Source: Parahalioglobus pacificus (GTDB lineage: Bacteria; Pseudomonadota; Gammaproteobacteria; Pseudomonadales; Halieaceae). From it: 64,000 bases of DNA. The translations under genes and the position numbers were made by a program. The stretch lies in contig NZ_BMYM01000001.1 in assembly GCF_014652275.1 (NCBI RefSeq), positions 1,364,001-1,428,000 on the forward strand, given 5' to 3'. This document shows positions 7,897 through 15,465 of this stretch, piece by piece (within the stretch, counting starts at the first letter, position 1; each line of letters begins with the position of its first letter). Under the pieces are notes generated by a model. It searched no databases. It worked only from the letters and a program-made list of their open reading frames with translations, and was not told the DNA's origin.

Positions 7897-9246
7897 ATGG
7901 GGGCGTCCCCAAGCGATACCGTTGACAAGCCCCTGTCCTTCGCGCTTCTTGGCGCTTACGGATCACTGGCCTTCCCGCTCGCGGCGGGATTCATTGCGTT
8001 GCAAGTGGTGGTACCCACCTTTTATGCGCAAGCATTGGGCATCAGCCTAACCGCGGTCGGCGCCATTCTGCTCGGCGCGCGACTATGGGACATGATCACC
8101 GATCCAGTCATCGGTTTTTTGTCCGACAAAACGCCGCCCCGGTATGGCCGCCGCCGCGCCTGGGTTGTCGTCAGCGCCCCCCTGGTGGCCTTGTCGGTTT
8201 GGATGTTGTTCAACCCCGCTGTTGGGATCAAGAACGGCTATTTGTTGCTCTGGGCCATGGCCATTTATGTCGCAGGCACCATGGCCATTGTGCCCATGAC
8301 AGCTTGGGGAGCCGAGCTATCGACCAACTATCACCAACGCAGCCGAGTCGCTGGCACCCGAGTCGTTTTCGGCCTCTTGGGCACAATGAGCGCACTGCTG
8401 CTGGTCGACAACCGAAATGACGAAACGCTGGCGTCCTCACTGAATCACATCGCACTGCTGGTGACTGCCGCACTGCTTGTCACCGTGCCGCTGGCCGCAG
8501 CGAAAGTGCCAGATTCGGGCGCCACTGCAACTGCGGGCAACGACGTACGTGGAGCCTGGGCGCTGCTGCGGTCACCATCGCCGTTTCGTCGACTGTTGCT
8601 GGCTTTCCTGCTCAACGGTGTCGCCAATGCCATACCGGCCACGCTCTTTCTCATGTTCGTTACGCATGTGCTGCAGCAGCCCGAGCTGGCGGGTCCTGCG
8701 CTGTTCCTGTATTTCCTGTGCAGCGCCGTGTCCGTACCCTTTTGGGTGTGGGCTGCCGGCAAAATAGGCAAACACCAGGCTTGGTCTATCGCAGTGACCC
8801 TGGCCTGCCTGTTCTTTGCCGGCGTTCCCTTCCTTGGCGTGGGCGACTCGGGCTGGTACATCGCTATCGTGGTTGCTACCGGGCTTTTGATAGGCGCCGA
8901 CTTGGCGTTGCCCAGCGCCATCAACGGTGACCTGATCGAATGGGATGCTCACGAGAACGGGAAACACAGACCCGGCTTGTTCTTCGCACTCTGGGGAAGT
9001 GCCTCCAAACTGGCGTTCGCGCTGGCCGTGGGTATGATCTTTCCTCTGCTGGACCTGGTGGGCTTCGATGCGTCGGGCAGCAACTCGCCGGAAGACGTGC
9101 GTACACTGGCCATCCTTTACGGCGTACCGAGCATCCTCTTCAAGCTCGCGGCCGTCGCATTGATGTTCAATTTCCCCATTGACGAGGAGGAGCACCAGCG
9201 TATCCGCAATGCACTGTCGGCAAAACCTGCGGCCGAGCCTGCCTGA
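7897..9246 (+). CDS. MFS transporter of the GPH (MelB-like) family
   Basis: 449 residues with about twelve hydrophobic segments. The first helices contain LGARLWDMITDPVIGFLSDKTPPRYGRRR, the diagnostic GPH/MelB cytoplasmic loop with the conserved Asp and Arg residues, and residues around 340-360 contain ADLALPSAINGDLIEWD and HENGKHRPG, also typical. Such proteins move sugars, glycosides or other small solutes with a cation. In marine gammaproteobacteria these often sit beside catabolic genes; here it follows the tetR gene by 182 bases and may share its regulon, but that is inference. No strong ribosome binding site is visible upstream. Confidence 0.88.
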   Translation: MGASPSDTVDKPLSFALLGAYGSLAFPLAAGFIALQVVVPTFYAQALGISLTAVGAILLGARLWDMITDPVIGFLSDKTPPRYGRRRAWVVVSAPLVALSVWMLFNPAVGIKNGYLLLWAMAIYVAGTMAIVPMTAWGAELSTNYHQRSRVAGTRVVFGLLGTMSALLLVDNRNDETLASSLNHIALLVTAALLVTVPLAAAKVPDSGATATAGNDVRGAWALLRSPSPFRRLLLAFLLNGVANAIPATLFLMFVTHVLQQPELAGPALFLYFLCSAVSVPFWVWAAGKIGKHQAWSIAVTLACLFFAGVPFLGVGDSGWYIAIVVATGLLIGADLALPSAINGDLIEWDAHENGKHRPGLFFALWGSASKLAFALAVGMIFPLLDLVGFDASGSNSPEDVRTLAILYGVPSILFKLAAVALMFNFPIDEEEHQRIRNALSAKPAAEPA

Positions 9247-9362
9247 CTCGAACCCCCGGCCTCGCACAATGCCAAATAACCGAATCGAAGCACCGGCTTA
9301 ATCAGATAGTTCTCAGGTGAGGCCTCGCTACAGTGCGCGCAGTTTTCACTGGGAGCACTCTG

Positions 9363-9512
9363 ATGAGCAATAACCGCACTGACCAGCCCAAATCGTTGGC
9401 TGAGTTTATGCAGGATCCTCTGGGTTCTGTGATCTTTGCGTCCTGCACCGCCATGGGCAGCCTGGGCGTTGTTGTGTCGAGCATCTGGCTACTGAACACG
9501 GTAATCGGCTAA
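9363..9512 (+). CDS. Small single-pass membrane protein (49 aa)
   Basis: ATG at 9363 with GGGAG upstream at normal spacing; the frame encodes 49 residues ending TAA at 9512. The first half is polar (SNNRTDQPKSLAEFMQDPL), the second half, from GSVIFASCTAMG to SIWLLNTVIG, is one strong hydrophobic segment. No family recognised. The good ribosome binding site and clean membrane segment support a real gene; a hairpin lies directly after the stop. Confidence 0.6.
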   Translation: MSNNRTDQPKSLAEFMQDPLGSVIFASCTAMGSLGVVVSSIWLLNTVIG

Positions 9513-9527
9513 GACTGACGGTCACTT

Positions 9528-9550
9528 GCCCCGCGTCATCAGGGCGGGGC
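9528..9550. terminator. GC hairpin after the 49-residue gene
   Basis: GCCCCGC (9528-9534) pairs perfectly with GCGGGGC (9544-9550) across a nine-base loop. No clear T-run follows on the plus strand, so it may be a weak or factor-assisted terminator. It lies between two convergent genes and could serve either. Confidence 0.45.
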
Positions 9551-9582
9551 TATACGATTGAAGGCCGGCACCGCCGGTCTAC

Positions 9583-9933
9583 TCAGGCAAATGCCGCATG
9601 GCGCGCGTGCACCAGACTGCGCTTCTGAACCCGTCGTTTCCTTGTCAGCAGGCGACGAACAGTACGCCGCATGCGGCGTGAACTTCGATCAACGGCAACG
9701 TACAGATGACTGTGCTCCGTGGTCACACTGACCGGCGGAAGTTCGCGTAAGGACACCCTCAACTGAGCTCGCTTGTCGTTTCCGACCCGTGGGCCGTTAA
9801 CGTCACTCAGGTACAGATCAACGGCCGTTATTTCCTCCTCAAATCGCTTCAACCCCTTCAGTAACCGCGCAACAAGACGTTTGCGTGTCGTACTCGAGAA
9901 CTCAATATTTCGTGATTGAACGTTGATATTCAT
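9583..9933 (-). CDS. S30AE/HPF-like ribosome-associated protein
   Basis: 116 residues from the ATG at 9933, chosen because GGAG lies nine bases before it and MNINVQSRNIEFSS is the typical first strand of S30AE (HPF/RaiA) proteins; a longer frame upstream has unrelated residues. Blocks LKRFEEEITAVDLYLSDVNGP and RAQLRVSL and YVAVDRSSRRMRR match the beta-alpha-beta-beta-beta-alpha fold. The tail is extremely basic (RRTVRRLLTRKRRVQKR), suiting rRNA contact. It likely binds the 30S decoding region under stress, but this variant is not the housekeeping HPF near rpoN, so it may have a separate condition of use. Confidence 0.8.
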   Translation of the reverse strand: MNINVQSRNIEFSSTTRKRLVARLLKGLKRFEEEITAVDLYLSDVNGPRVGNDKRAQLRVSLRELPPVSVTTEHSHLYVAVDRSSRRMRRTVRRLLTRKRRVQKRSLVHARHAAFA

Positions 9934-10131
9934 CGTCTTTCTCCACTGGATAGTCACACCCAGCTTACCGATGACCTCTCCCCTGAAAAGTCGAGGTATT
10001 CGCGGGATACATCCGTAAAAAACGGGTAACGTGCTGGGAACTGGCTGACACAGTTTTGTCACATGCGGGCGCTAGGGTGTCGATACTGATCGCAGCGTCG
10101 CCCCGGTGCCTGCAGCAGCACGGGACACCGA

Positions 10132-11367
10132 ATGAGCAACGACAGTATCTCCACATCCACGACGGACAGCGACAGCCTCTCCACCGCACTGACATGGATC
10201 AGTGCGGTGGCACTGGTGTATCTGCTGCTGGTTGCTGTCAGCCTGGTTGGGGCCGGTTTCAAACTGGTCTCGGGAGGCGCCGACGGTGCCGCCGCCATCT
10301 TCTCCTTTGCCAGCAATCCCCTCTACGGCGTCATCCTTGGCACACTTGCAACGGCACTGGTTCAGTCGTCAAGTACAGTCACTTCAGTGATCGTGGGCCT
10401 GGTTGCCGGCGGCGTGCCTGTATCGTTCGCCATACCCATGATCATGGGTGCGAACATGGGAACGACCATCACCAACACCATAGTCAGCCTGGGCAATCTG
10501 CGACAGCGAAAAGACTTTGCTCGTTCTTTTCAGGCAGCCACCGTCCATGACTTCTTCAATCTCTACAGCATCCTGTTGTTCCTACCGATCGAGATCCTGT
10601 TCAAGCCGCTGGAAAAAGCCTCAGGGCTGTTGGCCTCAGCAGTATCCAATGATGCGGGTAGCGGCCTTCCCGGATTTAACCTTATTGGCTCAATGACCAA
10701 CCCGCCGGTGACGGGCCTGCTGGAGCTTATGAGCTCACTGCCTAGCTACGCCAGCGGTGGCATCGCCATCAGCGCCGGCATCGCCTGCATCATGCTGTCT
10801 GTCATCTACCTCGGAAAATTTCTACGCCGCTCGATGACGGGGAAAGCCCAGTCGATAGTTGACGCCGCTATTGGTCGAGGACCTGTCACCGGCATCGCCT
10901 CGGGCACACTGGTCACGGTGCTGGTACAGTCGTCCTCAACGACAACCAGCCTGGTAGTCCCGTTGGCGGGTGCCGGTGTATTGACGACCAAGCAGATCTA
11001 TCCCTTTACGCTGGGCGCCAACATCGGCACCTGCATCACTGCCCTATTGGCGGCCACGGCAATCACGGGGGAAAACCATATCTTTGCGCTGCAGATCGCT
11101 CTGGCCCACTTGCTGTACAACGTCTTTGGGGTGCTGCTTTTCGCGATCATTCCGCCGTTATGGGCGCTCCCGGTCAAATCTGCGACTTGGTTGGGGCAAC
11201 ACGTGGAGCGCAATCGGGGTTGGGCCCTGGGGTACTTGTTATCGATTTTTTTCGTCTTACCCAGCACTGTCGTTGGCACGGAGTACCTGATCGGCGATGA
11301 CGAGCGTCTTGAGGTGCCAGCCAAAGCAGTTTCAATTCCGGAGAACAACCGGTTCTCAGTGGAGTAA
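10132..11367 (+). CDS. Na+/Pi cotransporter family protein (NptA/PhoU-less type)
   Basis: 411 residues, polytopic. It carries two inverted-topology repeats each with the hallmark QSSS signature: TALVQSSSTVTSVIVGLVAGG near residue 80 and TVLVQSSSTTTSLVVPLAG near residue 265, plus GANMGTTITNTI and GANIGTCITALL. This is the Na/Pi-II transporter fold. It lacks the C-terminal PhoU domain that many bacterial members carry; the length is close to NptA of Vibrio. Probably a sodium-driven phosphate transporter or exporter in the inner membrane. It is divergent from the S30AE gene. Confidence 0.9.
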   Translation: MSNDSISTSTTDSDSLSTALTWISAVALVYLLLVAVSLVGAGFKLVSGGADGAAAIFSFASNPLYGVILGTLATALVQSSSTVTSVIVGLVAGGVPVSFAIPMIMGANMGTTITNTIVSLGNLRQRKDFARSFQAATVHDFFNLYSILLFLPIEILFKPLEKASGLLASAVSNDAGSGLPGFNLIGSMTNPPVTGLLELMSSLPSYASGGIAISAGIACIMLSVIYLGKFLRRSMTGKAQSIVDAAIGRGPVTGIASGTLVTVLVQSSSTTTSLVVPLAGAGVLTTKQIYPFTLGANIGTCITALLAATAITGENHIFALQIALAHLLYNVFGVLLFAIIPPLWALPVKSATWLGQHVERNRGWALGYLLSIFFVLPSTVVGTEYLIGDDERLEVPAKAVSIPENNRFSVE

Positions 11368-11606
11368 GACATTGATCCAACCACCGAAAATCGAAGTAAC
11401 AAACAAGGAAGTTTTTACGCTATACACATGTAGATAAACGCTATATTCTCCGCCTCGCTAGATGGTAAGTCTCTCAGTAAGCCCTGAACGTCGTTGTGTA
11501 CGCAGTATTGCCGCGTCAAGAAGTGTGAATATGACAGCCTCAGTATCCAGCAATGGCGGCCAAAGTAAGGCCCATAATCACTCTTGAAAACTGACAGGAA
11601 TAGACT
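11368..11606 (+). other. Leader region of the cold-shock gene, no ORF
   Basis: 239 bases between the transporter gene and the cold-shock gene contain no supported protein gene. Cold-shock genes of the CspA family usually have long structured 5-prime untranslated leaders that act as RNA thermosensors, and this space would accommodate one. I cannot fold it here, and no promoter box is clear enough to mark. Confidence 0.35.
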
Positions 11607-11816
11607 ATGTCTGATCGCGTAACAGGAACCGTAAAATGGTTCAACGAAACTAAAGGCTTCGGCTTCATTGAACAGGAAGGCGGCCCCGATGTATTTGCAC
11701 ACTTCAGTGCAATTCAGGGTTCCGGATTCAAGACCCTGGCCGAAGGCCAGCAAGTTGAGTTCACCGTAGCTCAAGGCCAGAAAGGCCCCCAGGCTGAGAA
11801 TATCGTCCCACAGTAA
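11607..11816 (+). CDS. Cold-shock protein, CspA family
   Basis: 69 residues, standard length. The RNP-like motifs KGFGFIEQ and DVFAHFSAI are present, with [15 protein letters not shown] at the start. It is a five-stranded OB-fold single-strand nucleic-acid binder acting as RNA chaperone. AGGAA precedes the ATG at a suitable distance. A textbook intrinsic terminator follows, so it is probably a monocistronic transcript. Confidence 0.97.
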   Translation: MSDRVTGTVKWFNETKGFGFIEQEGGPDVFAHFSAIQGSGFKTLAEGQQVEFTVAQGQKGPQAENIVPQ

Positions 11817-11831
11817 CGGACGATGTGTTCT

Positions 11832-11865
11832 AAAAAAGGCGATGTTTAACGACATCGCCTTTTTT
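11832..11865 (+). terminator. Intrinsic terminator of the cold-shock gene
   Basis: A perfect 14-base inverted repeat (11832-11845 and 11852-11865) with a six-base loop; the GC core GGCGATGT / ACATCGCC is flanked by A6 on the left and T6 on the right, so it can work in both directions. It starts 15 bases after the csp stop. Confidence 0.93.
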
Positions 11866-12287
11866 GTGCCCGCAGAATAACCTCTGAGTGAAAAATTCGG
11901 GTTGGCGCGCATCCATCAAACCAATTCGTTCAGTGCCGGGCTGAGCTCACTGGTGTTCGAAGAGATCGCGACATGGAGCACCATCACCAGATTCGGCCTA
12001 CTGGATCAGGAGACGTCGTAAAACTGTACCTGACGGCTTGGGCCCGGCATCCTGTCTCGCATCTCCCTTTCAGCAAGCCGCCTTTGTATGCCTGCGATCT
12101 GGTAGGTGGCGGGGCCCAGCAAAGACTGCATGTGAAGCGCCTCACTAAGTGGTTTTAGTGGAGCGCCTGAGAGGCATTACGCCGGACTGAGCGATTGGCC
12201 AGCCAACGAGCAGTGCAAAGAGCTCAGGCACGCCAAAGGCTTGCCTAGCAAAGACCATCAAGCAATAATCCCACCGCTCTCGACTAC
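11866..12287. other. Intergenic region between csp and tRNA-Arg, no gene
   Basis: About 420 bases with no credible gene: frames are interrupted and codon use is irregular. Short open frames here (for example around 11973-12158) have no recognisable family or ribosome binding site. The region directly precedes the tRNA gene and must contain its promoter, though no clear -35/-10 pair is marked. Confidence 0.4.
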
Positions 12288-12364
12288 CCGCCTGTAGCTC
12301 AGCTGGATAGAGCAGCCGCCTCCTAAGCGGCAGGTCGTGCGTTCGAATCGCACCAGGCGGGCCA
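12288..12364 (+). tRNA. tRNA-Arg(CCU)
   Basis: Complete cloverleaf of 77 bases. Acceptor CCGCCTG pairs with CAGGCGG perfectly, D-stem GCTC/GAGC, anticodon stem GCCGC/GCGGC around loop CTCCTAA (anticodon CCT, reading AGG), T-stem GTGCG/CGCAC around TTCGAAT, discriminator G and encoded CCA at the 3-prime end. This minor-arginine tRNA is a common integration site for genomic islands, and the segment that follows is indeed decayed. Confidence 0.97.
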
Positions 12365-12447
12365 ATCCCCATAAATTGATACCGTTATAAACCTCATCAA
12401 TCCATTTGACAGCGACGGTCACTGCAGATAGCCGGCCCAATGAATAG

Positions 12448-12644
12448 ACGGTGAACTGGTCGCCCCAAGAAAGCCAGTCACTGCTGGGCTATCTGCACGG
12501 CCGGGTCATAGACTCCGAGTTCACCGGCCAGTTCATCCGGGAGCCGGGTTCAGTGACGATCTGGGATGGCCTCAGGACAGAGCACTACGCGATGAATGAC
12601 TGCGCCGGATAACACCTGCTGGCGGCACACTGGAAGCAGCCTAA
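12448..12644 (+). pseudogene. Remnant of a TauD/TfdA-family dioxygenase (C-terminal part)
   Basis: Reading from 12448 to a stop at 12612 gives a 54-residue piece with SLLGYLHGRVIDSEFTG, then REPGSVTIWDGLRTEHYAMND. This matches the C-terminal block of TauD/TfdA 2-oxoglutarate dioxygenases (pattern GSVxxWDNRxTxHYAxNDY), including the distal iron-binding His. The expected following motif (HRITxAGD) is lost in this frame, but the next frame reads RITPAGG from 12606 and stops at 12644, suggesting a frameshift or small deletion. No N-terminal HxD half is present upstream. It is a decayed fragment beside the tRNA gene. Confidence 0.7.
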
Positions 12645-12775
12645 AACGGGCTTTGCCGAGGGCAACCAACAACCCTCACCGAACCTCGCCCAGCGACCCG
12701 AGGAATTCATAGTGCAGACATGAAATCTTCAGCTATCCTGAAGAGGCATCTCGCTAGATCACAGGGAACAGCCAT

Positions 12776-13192
12776 ATGGACATCATCCAACTGGGCACGC
12801 AACTACTCTCGGATAAACTGGGCCTCAGCGCTTCCCCAGAGACCATTAATCAAGCTATGTCTTCGCTGCTTGGTGATGGACAGGGCAACGTTGACTTACA
12901 GGGGCTGGCGACGAAAATGGCCTCGAACGCAGACCTCGGCGCTATCGTGAACTCTTGGCTGGGCGATGGCGGTAACTCGCCTATCTCGGCCGACGCCTTG
13001 CTGGGGTTGTTGGGCGAGAACCAGGTGGCAGACTTCGCCGGTAAGCTAGGCACCGACACAAGCAGCGCCGCAACGGGGCTCGCTGAGGTGCTACCGCAGC
13101 TCATGGACAAGGCCAGTAGCGGCGGCAGTCTCCTTGAGGCAGCCGGTGGCCTAGGCGGGGTTATGGGCGCAGCGAAGTCGCTATTCAGCTGA
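12776..13192 (+). CDS. DUF937 (YidB-like) family protein
   Basis: 138 residues. The N-terminal part has an amphipathic helix and LGLSASPETINQAMSSLLG; the middle carries GLATKMASNADLGAIVNSWLGDGGNSPISADALLGLLG, the hallmark repeat-like DUF937 segment, followed by the LPQLMDKASSGG block and Gly-rich end. AGGGA lies upstream of the ATG. The function of DUF937 is unknown; the fold is helical and many members are acidic, small and cytoplasmic. It appears intact although its surroundings are degraded. Confidence 0.88.
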   Translation: MDIIQLGTQLLSDKLGLSASPETINQAMSSLLGDGQGNVDLQGLATKMASNADLGAIVNSWLGDGGNSPISADALLGLLGENQVADFAGKLGTDTSSAATGLAEVLPQLMDKASSGGSLLEAAGGLGGVMGAAKSLFS

Positions 13193-14090
13193 GAACAATA
13201 TGACCCAAAGCGCCCGTTCGCCGAGGCGCCTCTACGGAAGCTGAGATCATAGATACAGGTTCACGCGGTGTCTGCAGTTATCACCCGCGCTGTAATACTT
13301 TTAGTTCCTTTTCGCTCACCCTAGTAGCCTGGCACGAAAAACTCTAGACACAGCAATTTCTGACTGGCTTTTTACGGATTCATTAAAGTTACACTGGACT
13401 CCGTCCCAGCGAAGAGAGGCAAAATCCTCGTGACCCTGTGGGCAGCTGTGGCAGGGTTAGTGTGCTCTTTCCCAATCTATTGTTGTTGTGCTCTATTCGT
13501 TTCTCTTGATATGAGCAGGACTTCTTAGGATCTGCCGCAGCAACTGCAGACTCGGTTACCTTTGTTGAATACTCGCTTAAGTTACTATTTTTAGGTCATG
13601 TCGGCATGGCGCGTGGCGTTCGTTCGGATTCCTCCGTTGCCGATGAGCTTGATACCTTTTCCGCACCTATTTGTGCCCGTGGGTCTGAGAGGTCATGCAG
13701 CAGGATATTTTGGGAAAAGTGTGCAATTGCTATGGCAACCGATTCAACGTTTGTGTTCCGGGCGGTGAAAGTCAGTGCGAGAGCCGAAATTCTTCGCAGA
13801 TAGAATAGATGAAGTCTCAGCTGGTGCTCTGGCCGGAGGTGCCATGTGTAGCCGGGGCTGGAGGTCGGGATTGTGCTGGAAGCCCTGCTAGTGGATTACC
13901 GCCAGCCCACCTGCATCTAAGAGCAGATGCCTAGCTAAACGCAACGCCTTTTCGTCAAAAGACTAGAGACACCGTCGCTAAAGCCGGTTTGGTAACGTTC
14001 CAAATAAGGATGGGGTCTGCCACCCGCTATTCTGTCGCGAGAAAGCCAAAATCAGAGTAGTATCAGAGCCGTGACCTTAGCGAGGCTGCC
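13193..14090. other. Gene-poor, possibly decayed stretch
   Basis: Nearly 900 bases lack a convincing gene on either strand. Frames are short, stops are dense, and base composition varies from AT-rich to normal. A 65-codon frame at 13606-13803 has neither family resemblance nor a ribosome binding site. The stretch lies between the DUF937 gene and the DM13 gene, in the same area as three clear pseudogenes, so it probably holds older remnants no longer recognisable by eye. Confidence 0.4.
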
Positions 14091-14560
14091 ATGAACAACC
14101 CCCCCTTCTGACACTCTCCCACCTTGCTGTTGCGGCCGCCGGTTTTTGGGGAGGGATCTACACCCTCCCCATCCTGATGGCACCCGAATCACCCAAGCTT
14201 GAGAGCATCGACCAGCTTGAACGAAATGCCAGCTACACCGGTGAATTTACCCGGGATCGCATCGACAGCGACTTTTTGCACTGGGGTGAAGGCTCGGTTT
14301 ATCTAAACTCAGAACAAATTACCTTTACCGGAAAACTTGCGCCCGGTCCGGCCTATCGCCTGTACCTTGCGCCCGAGTTTGTTGAAACCGAAGCGGCATT
14401 CAAACAGCTAAAACCGCAGATGGTCGAAATCGGACCAGTGGATACCTTTGACAATTTCATCCTCAACATACCGCAGGGCGTTGACCTGACGAAATTTGAT
14501 ACCGTTACTGTGTGGTGTGAGTCCTTCAGCCAGTTTATTACCTCGGCACGTTATCGGTAG
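14091..14560 (+). CDS. DM13-domain membrane-anchored protein, apparent frameshift in C7 tract
   Basis: The DM13 domain is clear: YTGEFTRDRIDSDFLHWGEG at the front, then the block from LAPGPAYRLYLAPEFV to DTFDNFILNIPQG, ending TVWCESFSQFITSARY. An ATG at 14177 would start the domain without a ribosome binding site. A better start is ATG 14091, preceded by GAGG, but its frame ends after six codons (TGA at 14109). The DM13 frame upstream of 14177 encodes LTLSHLAVAAAGFWGGIYTL, a good signal anchor. One extra C in the C7 run (14099-14105) would join start, anchor and domain. So either sequencing error, contingency tract or mutation. Confidence 0.8.
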
Positions 14561-14564
14561 CTCA

Positions 14565-15242
14565 TTATCTTCGCACGGTGCAGCTTTCTGACGACGGTGT
14601 TTGGACGCACACTCTAGTCGACCAGTACCGTTTTGACCTGCAGGTGGTTGTGCAGTGTTCTATGCACTTAGCAGCGATCGTCGATCTGCTACAAACGCAA
14701 CCTTCACAGTCAACCAGATAATCCCTACTGTGCTCCAGCCCCACCATCACATGTTCCAGCGGTGGCGTTTTGCGGCTTGCATACATACTCAGGTTCATCG
14801 ATGTACAGGCGCCCAACGCTGCCATCAGATGCTTGTATGGATCTGGCCCCCTGTTCTTGCCGCCCAAAGCTTTTGGCTCCTCGACGAGCCAGCGGTGACC
14901 GTCGCTTGAAATTTCCTGTGTGAACATGTGCTCCTGATACTCAATCCGGACGTGGCCTCTGGCGACCACTGCCTAAGGCTCGTCATTAGCCGGGTCGAGG
15001 TAACGGTCCGCCCAGGCCGCAATTGCTTCGGCAACATAGGTCGAATCCTGCTTTCGACAAAGCGCAGTACCGCTACCCTGCGTCGTTAAGTGCCTGAGTA
15101 ATTCTGGAGGCCGCGGCGACGTTCTTACCGCAGGTGAAGCAATGCGCAAAGAGTGCATAGCATCGCACCGGGGGTTGGGCATTTCCAATGCCCCGCTGGA
15201 TAACCCGCCACTACTCTCGAACTCTACTTTCTGCCGCATCAT
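14565..15242 (-). pseudogene. Degraded alpha/beta hydrolase-OsmC fusion gene
   Basis: Reading from ATG 15242: the beginning [18 protein letters not shown] matches this fusion family; after a G5/C5 run near 15170 the frame must shift to reach [19 protein letters not shown], the hydrolase N-terminal motif. That frame ends at TAG 15073-15075. Directly after, another frame gives STYVAEAIAAWADRYL, the hydrolase C-terminus, so some 150 residues including the nucleophile are deleted. An in-frame TAG (14973-14975) separates this from the OsmC domain (IRYE-like start, EPKALGGKNRGPDPYKHLMA, ALGACTSMNLSMYA). The OsmC C-terminus with CPVHRT is not recoverable. Several independent lesions make it a definite pseudogene. 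Confidence 0.88.
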
Positions 15243-15465
15243 GAAACGCCATGGGAACTGGCTCCAACAGCACAGACCTACCGAGCAGAAAAACCCGATA
15301 AATGAACAACAAGCGCCCGCGCTGTGGCCAGCGAAAGTGTTTACGGCGCTATTGCTCTCATCAGCTCCAGCTGGATTGCGTAGCAAGTTTCAAGGGGCCG
15401 TCCACGCAGGTCTGTGCTTCTTCTCGGCCGCCTATACTCTTACAAAGCCTGAAAGGACACAGTTG

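Noticed and set aside
11415-11912. 165-codon open frame opposite the cold-shock gene
   Set aside because: It is the shadow of csp on the other strand and has no ribosome binding site or family features.
12145-12372. 75-codon frame on the minus strand over the tRNA
   Set aside because: It is antisense to tRNA-Arg and carries the familiar false protein pattern of such frames (GAIRTHDLPL).
13606-13803. 65-codon frame in the gene-poor stretch
   Set aside because: No binding site, no family resemblance and atypical composition.
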